Part shown: piece after piece, positions 45,229 to 55,230 of the stretch | Layout: each line of letters opens with the position of its first letter | Numbering within the stretch: the stretch's first letter is position 1 | Origin: Acinetobacter calcoaceticus | Lineage (GTDB): Bacteria; Pseudomonadota; Gammaproteobacteria; Pseudomonadales; Moraxellaceae | Length of the DNA stretch: 64,000 nucleotides | Assembly: GCF_900520355.1 (NCBI RefSeq) | Contig: NZ_LS999521.1 | Span: 434,001 to 498,000, forward strand | Direction of reading: 5' to 3' | Position numbers and translations under genes: made by a program | The notes under the pieces: model-generated | Seen by the model: only the letters and a program-made list of their open reading frames with translations | Told to the model about the DNA's origin: nothing | Databases searched by the model: none

Positions 45229-45305
45229 GCCTAAAATTTCTTTTTTCTGAAAAAACTGTCAATTTTATCTACTGTGAAGTATGTCAAAGTATAAGCGCTA
45301 CAATT

Positions 45306-45319
45306 AGAGTAATTACTCT
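45306..45319. promoter_or_regulatory. Perfect 14-base palindrome upstream of the TRAP locus
   Basis: AGAGTAATTACTCT reads the same on both strands. It lies 70 bases before the lipoprotein start, just after a possible -10 (TACAAT, 45299-45304), a suitable place for an operator. Confidence 0.4.
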
Positions 45320-45389
45320 TTTATTCAAGATATGCATCTGCTAATGTACATCTGAAAAGGAAAAAACAAATTACATAGAGGACAGGAAG

Positions 45390-46478
45390 ATGTCTAAAGT
45401 CCAAAAAATAAGCCAAGGTTTGGCGGTAAGTTTTCTAGCAGCTTCAGTTTTATCAGGTTGTTCATACGTCGTGAAAACCGGAGCAAATGTTGCTTTAGGT
45501 TTTACGGAAAAGCACGTCGTTCCGCCTATTCTAGCAATGCAAGATGCTGAAATGGTTTGTAATACGGGTAGTGCATTAACACCTGCAATCATGTCTACTA
45601 AAGGTATGGGTGCAGATCCAACGCGTATTGCTGTATTAATGTATGCCGCATCAGGTGTATGTGCAGAGAACCAAGCGTTAGAACAGGAATTACGTTATTT
45701 ACGTGCATCAAAAGCAGGTCAAGTAACCGAAGCTCAAGATGCTCGTATTGCCCAGAAACGTTGGGCAGCCATTGCTGCTGAGCGTCAATATACGGGCTAT
45801 AAGTTGTTTGCTGATCGTTGGGAATCTAAATATAAATATCATTTAGGTGATTCTTGCCCAACTATGCGTAGTGATACTGATCAAACTGTTTATCTACTTG
45901 GAATGATTAGTGGCCTTCAGGCTGTAACCAATGACATTAACTCTGGTGGTGCAGTCAATGTTCCAAAAGATATTGCTGCTATTGTAGAGCGTGGCATGGT
46001 CTGTCTAGATAATGAAAAATTCTGGGGCGCACCTAACGCAACGCGTGCTGTGATCTGGACTTTATTACCAGGTGCTGATGAAGGGAAACCTGACCCATAT
46101 CAAACGTTAAAACAATCAGTACAAATTGGTGAACAAAAAGGTGTTCGCTTGTCTCATGCTTTGTATGCGGTAGCTGCTCAAGCAAGTGGTGATGATGCAA
46201 AAATCCGTGATGCATTAAGATTATATGCGGCATCTCAAGCTGATGATAAGCCTGTCAATCCGAACTTTAAGTTAATCGATAGTATGGCAGGTCTGATTAT
46301 ACGCGGGATTTCTGACCGTTACTGGACTGAGCATACTGGTGTGCGTACTGGAGATGATGGTATGTCACATTTCTGGGACGATAAGAATGAAGGTGCAGCA
46401 GAGCTAGATGAATTATTTAATGGAGGGGCCGCATCTGAAGCTCCTGCAGACTCATCTGCTCCACAAGCAGCGCAGTAA
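45390..46478 (+). CDS. TatT-like TRAP-associated lipoprotein
   Basis: A 362-residue lipoprotein. The signal peptide ends in the lipobox LSGC with Cys24 as the acylated residue. The mature part is helical and resembles the TatT family of TRAP-associated periplasmic proteins; further Cys residues occur at NTGSAL-preceding VC, GVC, DSC and MVC positions. The tail is Ala/Ser/Pro-rich and acidic. A fused TRAP permease gene follows 0.8 kb downstream, supporting a transport role. A good ribosome-binding site (AGGACAGGAAG) precedes the ATG. Confidence 0.7.
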   Translation: MSKVQKISQGLAVSFLAASVLSGCSYVVKTGANVALGFTEKHVVPPILAMQDAEMVCNTGSALTPAIMSTKGMGADPTRIAVLMYAASGVCAENQALEQELRYLRASKAGQVTEAQDARIAQKRWAAIAAERQYTGYKLFADRWESKYKYHLGDSCPTMRSDTDQTVYLLGMISGLQAVTNDINSGGAVNVPKDIAAIVERGMVCLDNEKFWGAPNATRAVIWTLLPGADEGKPDPYQTLKQSVQIGEQKGVRLSHALYAVAAQASGDDAKIRDALRLYAASQADDKPVNPNFKLIDSMAGLIIRGISDRYWTEHTGVRTGDDGMSHFWDDKNEGAAELDELFNGGAASEAPADSSAPQAAQ

Positions 46479-46560
46479 AATATTTGAAAGGTTAACTTCT
46501 TGCGAGACTGTTGTTAAGTTTTACAATAGTAGCAAGAAGTTTAATTTCAAGGAGTGTGCC

Positions 46561-47136
46561 ATGAAGGATCATGTACTGAATCATAAAGTGCTTTTGGTCG
46601 CAGTGTGCATTTCTGTGTCTGCCTGTCTACAAGTATTTCCTGATACCTTTATTTATTGGCGCGAAAGTTTACTTGGTGAATTCTGGCGTTTATGGACTGG
46701 ACATTGGGTACACGTTGGGTGGATCCATTTCTTTTTAAATATGATGGCATTCGCCTGTTTACCGTTCATCTTCCCGCATACCAAAGCGTGGCATCTTTTA
46801 AGTCTGCTTTTTCTTTTGCCACCGTTCATTAGTTTGGTTTTCTATTTTTATTTACCTTATATCGAGGCATATGCTGGTTTGTCTGGTGTTTTACATGGGC
46901 TGTATACAGCAGTTGCTTTAGTTTACTTGCAATATCGTAAAGAACGGAATTTTGCTTTTCTGGTTTTAGGATTAATTATTGCAAAACTGATATGGGAAAA
47001 TACCTTTGGGCAAACAGGAACAGCCCAGTTAATAGGAAGTCCGGTTTTAACTGAAGCTCACTTATATGGAGCAATTGGTGGCGCAATCTTTGGGGGCTGC
47101 TATTGGCTTGCTCAAAGATTAAAAAAGAAATATTGA
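46561..47136 (+). CDS. rrtA: Rhombosortase (rhomboid-family intramembrane serine protease)
   Basis: A 191-residue polytopic membrane protease. The catalytic Ser108 is in YAGLSGVLHG and the catalytic His167 in EAHLYGAIGG; HWVHVGWIHFFLNM is the conserved early segment. Rhombosortases cleave proteins with a C-terminal GlyGly-CTERM tail, many of which are type II secretion substrates. No GlyGly-CTERM protein is encoded nearby, so its substrates lie elsewhere. The ATG at 46561 follows CAAGGAGTG; the longer frame from 46408 overlaps the lipoprotein gene. Confidence 0.82.
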   Translation: MKDHVLNHKVLLVAVCISVSACLQVFPDTFIYWRESLLGEFWRLWTGHWVHVGWIHFFLNMMAFACLPFIFPHTKAWHLLSLLFLLPPFISLVFYFYLPYIEAYAGLSGVLHGLYTAVALVYLQYRKERNFAFLVLGLIIAKLIWENTFGQTGTAQLIGSPVLTEAHLYGAIGGAIFGGCYWLAQRLKKKY

Positions 47137-47314
47137 CAATACAAACTGTTAAAAAAGTGATTTTAGTCATTCTTTATTAATAAAGTTTGATGCAAATTTG
47201 ATCGTTGAATAAAGGGATTGGTAGAAGGGGGATGGAATTAACCCCTGACCAAGAAAATTGCATGACTCAAGCTCCTGTTTTTCAGGTTTTTGAGAGAACA
47301 AAATTGGAATATTT

Positions 47315-49510
47315 ATGCAAGAATATCAAGAAAAAAGATCTGGATTAGGTCTGTTGGGTTATATCTGGAACGAATGGATCTCAACATTTGTCATCCTCAC
47401 TCTGCTATTAATGACTCTAATCATTGGTACTGGGGAAATGATCCACGGGCAATTATTACGTATCGGGGAGCGTCTTTATGGTGACCCTGCGGTAGGTATG
47501 CAATATTCATTTTTGCGTGCCGAACCTGAAAAGCCGACTTGTGATCGACATCCAAATATTGATGCTCAAGTAAAAGAACAAATGAAAGCGAATGCATCTG
47601 ATGATTTCTCGAGTTTCTTTGGTGCAGCATCGGAAAGTGATGTCCGTGCATCACTACTCGCTGCGCAGCAACAATGTGACGAGAAATATCAGACATATGA
47701 CAAGACGATTAAATATATCGAAGCTAACCCTGGGGTGCGTACTTACCGTGCTGTCGAAACAGGTTTCTTTGGTATTTTTAAATTTGGTACAGAGAATCGT
47801 GCCATTTTACTTATTTTTATGGTTTTGATTTCTGCGATTACGGCATCGTTAAAATTTCACCATATTGGCTTACGTAATCCGGCAACAAAAATAGATTACA
47901 AAGTCTATTCCATCTTTATGGTGATTGGTAATGCCTTACTCAGTACCTCTGTAATCAGTCAGTATCGTTCAGTTATTAATTCTGGGGTAATACCTACCTA
48001 TGAAACAGTAACTATTTACTGGATATGGATGATTCTATTTGTTGTTCTGACTTTAATTAGTCTTTATCAACTATTTGTTTCACCACCAGCAAAGCGTGAA
48101 GGCGGTAATATTGGTTTAGCCTTATTAAGTGTGCCTTTATATGCTTACATGGCTTTGATTACGGGTATCGTATTTACATTCTTCATGGATTATCCAATGG
48201 GGCAAGGGATTTACCTTGGTTTATTGGTTGAGTTTTCAGGTATTTTCCTAAACCTTGCCTTGTTTATTTGGGCAGGTATGCTCCTAACTCAAACACGCGT
48301 TATGGATTTATTCCTTAATGTTCTCCGTCCATGGAATTTGGCACCAGAAACCCTAACATGGTTAATTCTAATTGCAGCTGCGGTACCAACGGCTTATACA
48401 GGCGCATCAGGTATCTTCGTTATTGCGGCAGGTGCGATTATTTATAAAGAAGTCTGGAATGCGGGTGCTCGCCGTCAATATGCATTGGCTGTATCCGCAA
48501 TGTCAGGTTCTTTAGGGGTGGTGGTACGCCCATGTCTACTGGTCGTTTTAATTGCAATGCTTGATAGCCGTCATGTAACGTCTGATGAGTTATTTAGCCA
48601 TGGTGTTTATGTATTTTGGTTAACAGCATTTATTTTCTTGGGTGTTTCATTACTACTGGCTGAAGAAAAATTCCGTGTGAATTCGCCGAAAGTTGCGATT
48701 CCGGGTATGTTACGTGCCTTTGTACCCGTGATTCCATACATTCTGATTACTGTTGTTGTTCTTGCAATCTATAAATATGCGCTAGACACAGGAATGAATG
48801 AATTTACTGCACCAGTAATTTTACCATTAGTCCTGATCGCAATGATCTTGTATGACAAATTGGTGTCTACAAAAGAAGCTCCTGCAATCAATATTCATGA
48901 AGCAATTGTTCGTGAACATGAACAAAAATCACCATTCTTGCAGTCACATGATCCGCATAGTTCTCAATTCCGTCTTGGTTTTGGTGGAGCACTTCGTTTT
49001 GCAACCTCAGAAACAGTCGGCCATATTGGTGCACTAATTATCTTGATGGCATTGTCTGCAAGTGTAGGTGGTTTAATTGAACGCTCTGAAGTGGTTGAAT
49101 TATTGCCGACTCATTTAGGCAGTATTTATATATCTCTGGCGTGTATTGCACTATTGCTTGCCATTATTGGTATGTGTACAGATCCATTTGGTGCTGTAAT
49201 TTTAGTTGCTGCAACTATTGCTCCTGTGGCATACGAAAATGGTATTCATCCAATCCACTTCTGGATGATTGTGTTGGTTGCATTCGAGTTTGGTTATGTA
49301 ACGCCGCCAGTAGCCTTGAATCATCTCTTAACGCGGTTGTCCGTCGGAGATGATGAAGTTAATGCGGCGGATGCTGAAGCTAAGCAGAAATATACAAGTT
49401 TCTACTACCGTTATGAGCGTTGGTTATTACCAATTATTGTCTTGTTCTCATCATTGGTATTGGTTACTTATGTACCGTATGTGTTCAAGTTATTCGATTG
49501 GTATAAATAA
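47315..49510 (+). CDS. TRAP transporter fused DctQ-DctM permease
   Basis: A 731-residue inner-membrane protein. The first 270 or so residues form a small-subunit-like part with a periplasmic insert (about 50-150, including a Cys pair), and the rest is the large DctM-type channel (PTAYTGASGIFVIAAGA, TDPFGAVILVAATIAPVAY, FGYVTPPVALNHLLTRL). TRAP systems use an ion gradient plus a periplasmic binding protein. No DctP binding protein is encoded here; only the TatT-like lipoprotein is present. The substrate is unknown. A terminator follows. Confidence 0.85.
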   Translation: MQEYQEKRSGLGLLGYIWNEWISTFVILTLLLMTLIIGTGEMIHGQLLRIGERLYGDPAVGMQYSFLRAEPEKPTCDRHPNIDAQVKEQMKANASDDFSSFFGAASESDVRASLLAAQQQCDEKYQTYDKTIKYIEANPGVRTYRAVETGFFGIFKFGTENRAILLIFMVLISAITASLKFHHIGLRNPATKIDYKVYSIFMVIGNALLSTSVISQYRSVINSGVIPTYETVTIYWIWMILFVVLTLISLYQLFVSPPAKREGGNIGLALLSVPLYAYMALITGIVFTFFMDYPMGQGIYLGLLVEFSGIFLNLALFIWAGMLLTQTRVMDLFLNVLRPWNLAPETLTWLILIAAAVPTAYTGASGIFVIAAGAIIYKEVWNAGARRQYALAVSAMSGSLGVVVRPCLLVVLIAMLDSRHVTSDELFSHGVYVFWLTAFIFLGVSLLLAEEKFRVNSPKVAIPGMLRAFVPVIPYILITVVVLAIYKYALDTGMNEFTAPVILPLVLIAMILYDKLVSTKEAPAINIHEAIVREHEQKSPFLQSHDPHSSQFRLGFGGALRFATSETVGHIGALIILMALSASVGGLIERSEVVELLPTHLGSIYISLACIALLLAIIGMCTDPFGAVILVAATIAPVAYENGIHPIHFWMIVLVAFEFGYVTPPVALNHLLTRLSVGDDEVNAADAEAKQKYTSFYYRYERWLLPIIVLFSSLVLVTYVPYVFKLFDWYK

Positions 49511-49534
49511 CTTAAATTAAAATATCTGTTATAC

Positions 49535-49565
49535 AAAAAAGCCCTCCTAAATGAAGGGCTTTTTT
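49535..49565 (+). terminator. Terminator after the TRAP permease gene
   Basis: AAAAAAGCCCT (49535-49545) and AGGGCTTTTTT (49555-49565) enclose a 9-base loop. Confidence 0.9.
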
Positions 49566-49623
49566 AGTAATAGAATTCAATAAATTTAGAAAAAAAGATG
49601 ACCGGAATTATTTTAGTTAAAAT

Positions 49624-49657
49624 AAAAAAGCTAAAGATAGATAACTTTAGCTTTTTT
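49624..49657 (-). terminator. Terminator for the minus-strand prlC-yheV group
   Basis: AAAAAAGCTAAAG (49624-49636) and CTTTAGCTTTTTT (49645-49657) enclose 8 bases. It lies just beyond the stop of the 49675-50100 gene. Confidence 0.85.
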
Positions 49658-49674
49658 AAGTTCCAATTGAAAAA

Positions 49675-50100
49675 CTATTGCTGTTTGAGTTGAGCTTCAA
49701 GCAATTTAACTTGTTCTTCTTTGAGTTTCGTTAATTGATCTGCATCTGCATGCTGAGCTTTTAAAGTTGCTTCCTGATCTTTTAGCTGGCTATGGATGTC
49801 ATCGAGTTTAGACAATTCTTCTTTAGCTAAAGACTCTTGAGCAGGTACAGGTTGTTTAAGCACATCTTCATTCACCAGTTGTTGGGAACTCGCAGCCTCT
49901 GCTACTGGTTCGGAACCTGATGATGGATCAGTGGTTTTAGCAGGTGCAGGTGTCGAAACAGGTTGAGGATCAACCATTGGTGCGGATGATTCGGTTTTTT
50001 TGAAAAACCATTGCGCAGCTAAAAAAAGCACTACAAGAATGCTTAAGCCCCCAATTAAAATCCACAATAGTTTTGAGTTTTGTTTTCTTTGTAGTGGCAT
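49675..50100 (-). CDS. Membrane-anchored coiled-coil protein, unknown function
   Basis: A 141-residue protein with a short basic N terminus, one transmembrane helix (about 11-31), a Pro/Ser/Thr/Ala-rich linker (36-85) and a C-terminal charged coiled coil (about 88-141, EELSKLDDIHSQLKDQEATL onward). This is a membrane anchor with a long periplasmic or cytoplasmic stalk. It starts 11 bases after yheV and is probably cotranscribed with it. I recognise no family. Confidence 0.7.
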   Translation of the reverse strand: MPLQRKQNSKLLWILIGGLSILVVLFLAAQWFFKKTESSAPMVDPQPVSTPAPAKTTDPSSGSEPVAEAASSQQLVNEDVLKQPVPAQESLAKEELSKLDDIHSQLKDQEATLKAQHADADQLTKLKEEQVKLLEAQLKQQ

Positions 50101-50111
50101 CTCTAAGACCT

Positions 50112-50321
50112 TTAGTCAGGACGACGAGGCTTGAACTGTATTACTCCAACTTCATCAGGTACAGCGGGTGATTCAGGCTCATCAATATGAGTCGGACGAT
50201 TTTCGCTATAACCGCATTCGATACATTCAATCCATTCGTCTTCAGCGGTGGTTAGCATGACAATCCGATCGGTTGCTTCACATTTTGGACATTTAGCCCC
50301 AGCAATGAAACGTTTTTTCAT
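50112..50321 (-). CDS. yheV: YheV-family zinc-ribbon protein
   Basis: A 69-residue YheV (DUF2387) protein starting MKKRFIAGAKCPKCEA. Cys11/Cys14 and Cys33/Cys36 form a zinc ribbon; the tail is acidic and Pro-rich. The ATG at 50321 follows AGGGTG; an upstream GTG would add MVRVIK. It is placed after prlC. The function of the family is unknown. Confidence 0.85.
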   Translation of the reverse strand: MKKRFIAGAKCPKCEATDRIVMLTTAEDEWIECIECGYSENRPTHIDEPESPAVPDEVGVIQFKPRRPD

Positions 50322-50361
50322 CTTTATCACCCTAACCACACGATCAATTTAGGCCCATAGT

Positions 50362-52401
50362 TTAAGCGGTTTTGCTGCCATTCGTCCAACCTTGATGACG
50401 TAACAATGCATCAATTTTTGGTTCACGACCACGGAAACTAACAAATGCTTCAAGAGCAGTGTCTTTACCACCTACAGCTAAAATAGCCTGACGGAATTCT
50501 TTACCTGTTTGAGTGTTGAAAATACCTTCGTGTTCAAAACGATCGAATGCATCACTCGCTAACACTTCTGCCCATTTGTAAGAGTAATAGCCAGCCGCAT
50601 AACCACCAGCAAAAATATGACTAAAACTGTGTTGGAAGCGGTTGTATCCGACAGTAGGAACGACAGCATATTGGCTACGTATTTCGTTTAAAGTCTGCTG
50701 AATTTGCTCACTGTTCAGTGCTGGTGTTTTGGTGTGAATTGTTAAATCAAACAATGCAAATTCAAGCTGACGTAGAGTTTGCATGCCAGACTGGAAGAAA
50801 CGAGCATTTAGTAAAGCATCAAGTAACTCTTGTGGTAAGGTTTGTTTACTCTCAATATGCTCACTTAATACATCTAGACTTTCTTTATCCCAAGACCAGA
50901 ACTCCATGAATTGGCTTGGCAGCTCGACAGCATCCCAAGCAACGCCGTGAGTGCCTGCAACCGAGATATTATCTACTTCGGTTAACATATGATGTAAGCC
51001 ATGTCCAAACTCATGGAATAAGGTAATGACTTCATCATGGGTGAGTAAAGCAGGCTGATTACCTACTGGAGGAGTGAAGTTACACACCATGTAGCAAATT
51101 GGCTTTTGTAGACCATGAACAGTTTGCATGCGTGAGCGGAACCCATTCATCCATGCACCACCACGTTTGCCTGTACGTGCATAGATGTCAAAGAAAAATC
51201 CACCAATCACTTGGCCTTGGTCTTCTAATTCAAAATAACGTGCATCTGGGTGCCAGACAGGTGCTTGTCGTTCGATGATGTTAATACCATATAAGCGCTG
51301 CACGATCTGGAATAATCCCTGAATGATTTTAGGTGCAGGGAAGTAAGGCTTTAATGCTTCTTGAGATAAGTTGAATTGTTGTTGTTTAAGCTTTTCAGAA
51401 TAGTAAGTGCTATCCCAAGGTTGAAGTTCATCAACACCATCTTGTTTGGCAATATCTCGAAGTTCCGCAACCTCTTGAAGTGCAGGAGCACGGGCATGCT
51501 CAGCGAGATCAACTAAAAACTCATGAACTTTTTTTACATCTGGCGCCATCTTGCTTGCAAGAGAATATTCAGCATAGTTATTGAAACCGAGTAATTTCGC
51601 CATTTCCTGACGAAGGCTCAAAATTTCTTCCATAATTTTGCTGTTATCAAACTCAGTTTGTTCGGACTGATCAGATGCACGAGTGACATAGGCTCTGTAA
51701 AGCTCTTCACGCAATGAACGGTCATTTGCATAGGTCATGATTGCAAAGTAAGCGGGAAAGTCCAGAGTTGCTACAGCTTGGTCGAGTTCACGTTGTTTAC
51801 CATACTGTCTTAATAGCTCAATATTACTTTCTGGAAGACCTTTTAGCTCAGCTTCTGTAAGGGGTTTAAAATAAGCCTGTGTCGCATCAAGTACGTGATT
51901 AGAAAAGTCAGAGGAAAGCTGTGAAAGACGAGCAGAAATATCTGCATAGCGTTTTTTCTCTTTGCCCTCTAAAGCCACACCAGAAAGTTTAAAATCACGT
52001 AAAGCGAGGCGAATAGCACTTTGTTGGGCTGGACTAAGAGACGTATAGCCCTGACCATCATTGAGATGCTGATAAGTTTGATAGAGCGCCGTGTGTTGAC
52101 CAAGCTGAGTATAGTATTCGCTTAAGGCAGGTAATAACGATTGATAGACTTCTCGGGTTTCAGCATTGTTCATCACAGCATTTAAATGTGACAGGATGCC
52201 CCATGACTCACTCAAATTATTTTCAAGCGTATCAATTTGCTCAAGTACTGCAAGTTGTTGAGCTGTGTCTGTAGGTGCGGCTGTAAGGGTATTTAAAAAC
52301 TCTTGTCCAGCTTGAATTGCTTGCTGGATGTCTTGTTTTAAACTTTCTAATTGAATTTGATCAAAACGCGGAGTTGGTAAAGTTGCTTGCTGTAAAGTCA
52401 T
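50362..52401 (-). CDS. prlC: Oligopeptidase A (M3 family metallopeptidase)
   Basis: A 679-residue cytosolic zinc oligopeptidase that degrades short peptides, including released signal peptides. The metal-binding HEFGH lies at about 463-467 within LFHEFGHGLHHMLTE; the M3 C-terminal YKWAEVLASDAFDRF motif is present. The start at 52401 gives MTLQQATLPTPRF; an ATG 15 bases earlier is possible. yheV follows after about 40 bases. Confidence 0.94.
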   Translation of the reverse strand: MTLQQATLPTPRFDQIQLESLKQDIQQAIQAGQEFLNTLTAAPTDTAQQLAVLEQIDTLENNLSESWGILSHLNAVMNNAETREVYQSLLPALSEYYTQLGQHTALYQTYQHLNDGQGYTSLSPAQQSAIRLALRDFKLSGVALEGKEKKRYADISARLSQLSSDFSNHVLDATQAYFKPLTEAELKGLPESNIELLRQYGKQRELDQAVATLDFPAYFAIMTYANDRSLREELYRAYVTRASDQSEQTEFDNSKIMEEILSLRQEMAKLLGFNNYAEYSLASKMAPDVKKVHEFLVDLAEHARAPALQEVAELRDIAKQDGVDELQPWDSTYYSEKLKQQQFNLSQEALKPYFPAPKIIQGLFQIVQRLYGINIIERQAPVWHPDARYFELEDQGQVIGGFFFDIYARTGKRGGAWMNGFRSRMQTVHGLQKPICYMVCNFTPPVGNQPALLTHDEVITLFHEFGHGLHHMLTEVDNISVAGTHGVAWDAVELPSQFMEFWSWDKESLDVLSEHIESKQTLPQELLDALLNARFFQSGMQTLRQLEFALFDLTIHTKTPALNSEQIQQTLNEIRSQYAVVPTVGYNRFQHSFSHIFAGGYAAGYYSYKWAEVLASDAFDRFEHEGIFNTQTGKEFRQAILAVGGKDTALEAFVSFRGREPKIDALLRHQGWTNGSKTA

Positions 52402-52497
52402 TGCTGTTAGCCACATTATTTTTTAAACATAGTATTAGATGTAGGTCTTGTCAGGTAGGAAATCAAGTTTAATTTGCAAAATAAACGCTATAAGAAG

Positions 52498-52525
52498 AAT
52501 TAAGCCCCACATTGGGGGCTTAATT
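52498..52525 (-). terminator. Terminator after rnr
   Basis: AATTAAGCCCC (52498-52508) and GGGGCTTAATT (52515-52525) form a strong stem around a 6-base loop, between the rnr stop and the upstream part of prlC. Confidence 0.75.
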
Positions 52526-52551
52526 TTAAGTGAGTACTATCATTTTTTGAG

Positions 52552-54969
52552 TTATTCAGCCTTCGATTTGGCGTTCGCTTTTTTCTTTTTCGGCTTGGCC
52601 TTTTTCTTTACTTTTTCTGGTTTACTCTCAGCTTTTGCTGAAGTTTTTTTACCAGATTTTTTTGTGTAAGAGCTAGGCTTGGCTTTTTCTTTCTTTTTTT
52701 GAACAGGCTTTTCTGCATCAGTACTGACAGTTGGTTTGCTGAAAACTTCTTCAGTTGCTTGTGGGGAAGTTTTGGTTGTGCGTGGAGCTCGGCTACGAAC
52801 TACTCGGCCTGCATGTGTCACTTGATTAATAAGCTGGAAGTCAATCTTACGTTCTTCAAGATTTACACCAGCAACCTGAATTTTCACTTCATCGCCTAAA
52901 CCAAAAACTTGACCTCTATTTTGGCCTACCAGATTTTGACTGGCTTGATCATAAATAAAGAAGTCATCACCGAGTTGGCTAATATGAATCATGCCATCGA
53001 CATATAAGTCTTTCAGTGTCACGAACAAACCAAATTCAGTTACGGCACTTACAATACCAATGAATTCCTCGCCTAAATGCTGTTGCATATAGTGACATTT
53101 TAACCAAGTCGTTACACTACGAGATGCTTCATCTGCACGGCGTTCAGTTTTAGAGAAATGTTCACCAGCATCATCTAGTGCAGCGCCAGAGAGTGGAGAA
53201 GGTTTGTGTTTTAGATGAGCTTTAATGGCACGGTGTAACAATAGATCTGGATAGCGACGGATTGGCGAAGTAAAATGAGTATATGCTTCATAGGCCAAGC
53301 CATAGTGTCCTGCATTTTTGGCACCATAATAAGCTTGCATCATCGAACGTAATAAAACAGCATGAATACTTGGCGCATCTACACGGTCTTTAGTTGCTTC
53401 GATGACTCTTTGATAGTCTGCTTGAGTTGGCTGGTCTGGGAAGGGTAGACCCAACAATTTCACAAAGTCTTTTACTTTTTGGATACGTGAGAACTCAGGT
53501 GCTTCATGTACGCGATACAACATTGGAATATCATTTTCTAATGCATATTCAGCTGCAGCTACATTGGCAAGCAGCATGCATTCTTCAATAAGCTTATGTG
53601 CTTCATTACGGGTACGTGGCAAAATTTCTTTAATCCCGCCTAGCTCATCAAAAGTCATGTACGTTTCAATGGTTTCAAATTCCATTGCATGACGATCGGC
53701 ACGTAAGTTTTTCAAAATTTGATAAAGCTGGAAAAGCGTATTTAAGGATTTATGAACATCGCGATCTTTTGGAATCGCATCTGTTGCACCTTCAAAATAT
53801 TGTGCTACTTGGGTATAGGTCAAACGTGCTTTTGAGTGCATGACCGATGGATAAAACTCAAAGCCAGTTACACGGCCTGTACGAGAGAGTTTTAAGTCAC
53901 ATACCATACATAAGCGGTCTACATGCGGATTCAGAGAGCACAGACCATTTGATAAGGCCTCTGGCAGCATTGGTAATACAAAGTGAGGGAAGTAGACAGA
54001 AGTGCCACGTTCCTCAGCTTCTTCATTAAGTGCTGAGTCCAAGCGAACATAATGGCTTACATCTGCAATCGCGACTACAACACGATAGCCGCCGCCCGGA
54101 CGTTTTTCTGCATAAACAGCATCGTCGAAATCGCGCGCGTCTTCACCATCAATCGTAACTAATGCTAAATCTCTTAAGTCAATACGACCTTCACGGTCTT
54201 GAGCAGATGGCTCTTTAAAACTTTCTGCTTCTTTTAATACCTGATCTGGAAACTCATATGGCAAACCAAATTCAAGAATGGTTTGTGGAATGATAATTTC
54301 TGTATCAGCTTTGTCCGCCATAGACTGAATAATATGAGCTGTAGCAAATTCTTCACGGGTCGGATAACTATCAATTGCAACACGTAGCATATCGCCAACA
54401 TTCGCTTCAGCGTGTTTAACCAACTCTTTTTCTAATGGAATAGGCTGATGCTGATTAGGATTGTTGGGTTGAATAAAATATTCGCCATCATGAACTGACA
54501 ATTTACCAATCATTTGTTTGACGCGGTGCTGTAGAACTTCTGTAATAAAGCCCCAAGGTTTACCTTTACGGTCTACCGAAGTCTGGCGTACTCTAACGCG
54601 GTCACCATTAAATACTAAACGTAATTCACGTTCAGGAAGTAGAAGGTCAGTTTGACCATCAATATGTGCTGTACCTAAACCTTTACTATTAATATAAACA
54701 GTTGCTTCATATGTTGGTTGATCTGCCACCAACTGAAATTTAAAACCGTCTTTCATGATTTGACCATCACGAACCATAGCACTTAAACGATGACTTAACG
54801 CTTCGATACTTTTTTGGTCATGAATATTAAAATGATCGACAAGCTCTGCATGAGATTGTGGTGTTTGTACCTGCTCCAATGTATCTAAAATGAGAGTACG
54901 GCTTGGAATAGGGTTGTCATAACGTTCAGCTTCAGCTTTCGCTTCAGGGTCAGCCCAGTTTTTTGTCAT
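52552..54969 (-). CDS. rnr: Ribonuclease R
   Basis: An 805-residue 3'-5' exoribonuclease that digests structured RNA. An N-terminal helix-turn-helix and cold-shock domains are followed by the RNB catalytic domain (DGEDARDFDDAVYAE, about 280, with the catalytic Asp residues), a C-terminal S1 domain (GIVSAVTEFGLFVTLKDLYV) and a Lys-rich tail typical of RNase R. The start at 54969 gives MTKNWADPEAKAEAERYDN, close to the family pattern; a GTG five codons earlier is possible. Confidence 0.95.
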   Translation of the reverse strand: MTKNWADPEAKAEAERYDNPIPSRTLILDTLEQVQTPQSHAELVDHFNIHDQKSIEALSHRLSAMVRDGQIMKDGFKFQLVADQPTYEATVYINSKGLGTAHIDGQTDLLLPERELRLVFNGDRVRVRQTSVDRKGKPWGFITEVLQHRVKQMIGKLSVHDGEYFIQPNNPNQHQPIPLEKELVKHAEANVGDMLRVAIDSYPTREEFATAHIIQSMADKADTEIIIPQTILEFGLPYEFPDQVLKEAESFKEPSAQDREGRIDLRDLALVTIDGEDARDFDDAVYAEKRPGGGYRVVVAIADVSHYVRLDSALNEEAEERGTSVYFPHFVLPMLPEALSNGLCSLNPHVDRLCMVCDLKLSRTGRVTGFEFYPSVMHSKARLTYTQVAQYFEGATDAIPKDRDVHKSLNTLFQLYQILKNLRADRHAMEFETIETYMTFDELGGIKEILPRTRNEAHKLIEECMLLANVAAAEYALENDIPMLYRVHEAPEFSRIQKVKDFVKLLGLPFPDQPTQADYQRVIEATKDRVDAPSIHAVLLRSMMQAYYGAKNAGHYGLAYEAYTHFTSPIRRYPDLLLHRAIKAHLKHKPSPLSGAALDDAGEHFSKTERRADEASRSVTTWLKCHYMQQHLGEEFIGIVSAVTEFGLFVTLKDLYVDGMIHISQLGDDFFIYDQASQNLVGQNRGQVFGLGDEVKIQVAGVNLEERKIDFQLINQVTHAGRVVRSRAPRTTKTSPQATEEVFSKPTVSTDAEKPVQKKKEKAKPSSYTKKSGKKTSAKAESKPEKVKKKAKPKKKKANAKSKAE

Positions 54970-55188
54970 GTCGTTTGGTTTCACGCTTGGCAGATAAGTT
55001 TAGCATAAGCCATGCAGACCCGAACTGCACGTTTAGGTTTGCAATAATGTGTTATGCACTACAGTATTTTGATGAAGAAATAATATCTATCTTAACAAGC
55101 GTTTGATCGAAAAAGACGAAAATAATGAATAAATTGCTTAAAAAGTAATTCATTGAACTAAAAAATAAGAAAATTTCAGTATGATGAC

Positions 55189-55217
55189 TTGATCAATGTG
55201 GTTTTAGTTTGTATTAT
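55189..55217 (+). promoter_or_regulatory. Promoter of the tRNA-Ser/tRNA-Arg cluster
   Basis: TTGATC (55189-55194), a 17-base spacer and TATTAT (55212-55217), followed by GGCGGCTCG. It lies 13 bases before tRNA-Ser. Confidence 0.75.
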
Positions 55218-55230
55218 GGCGGCTCGTTCC

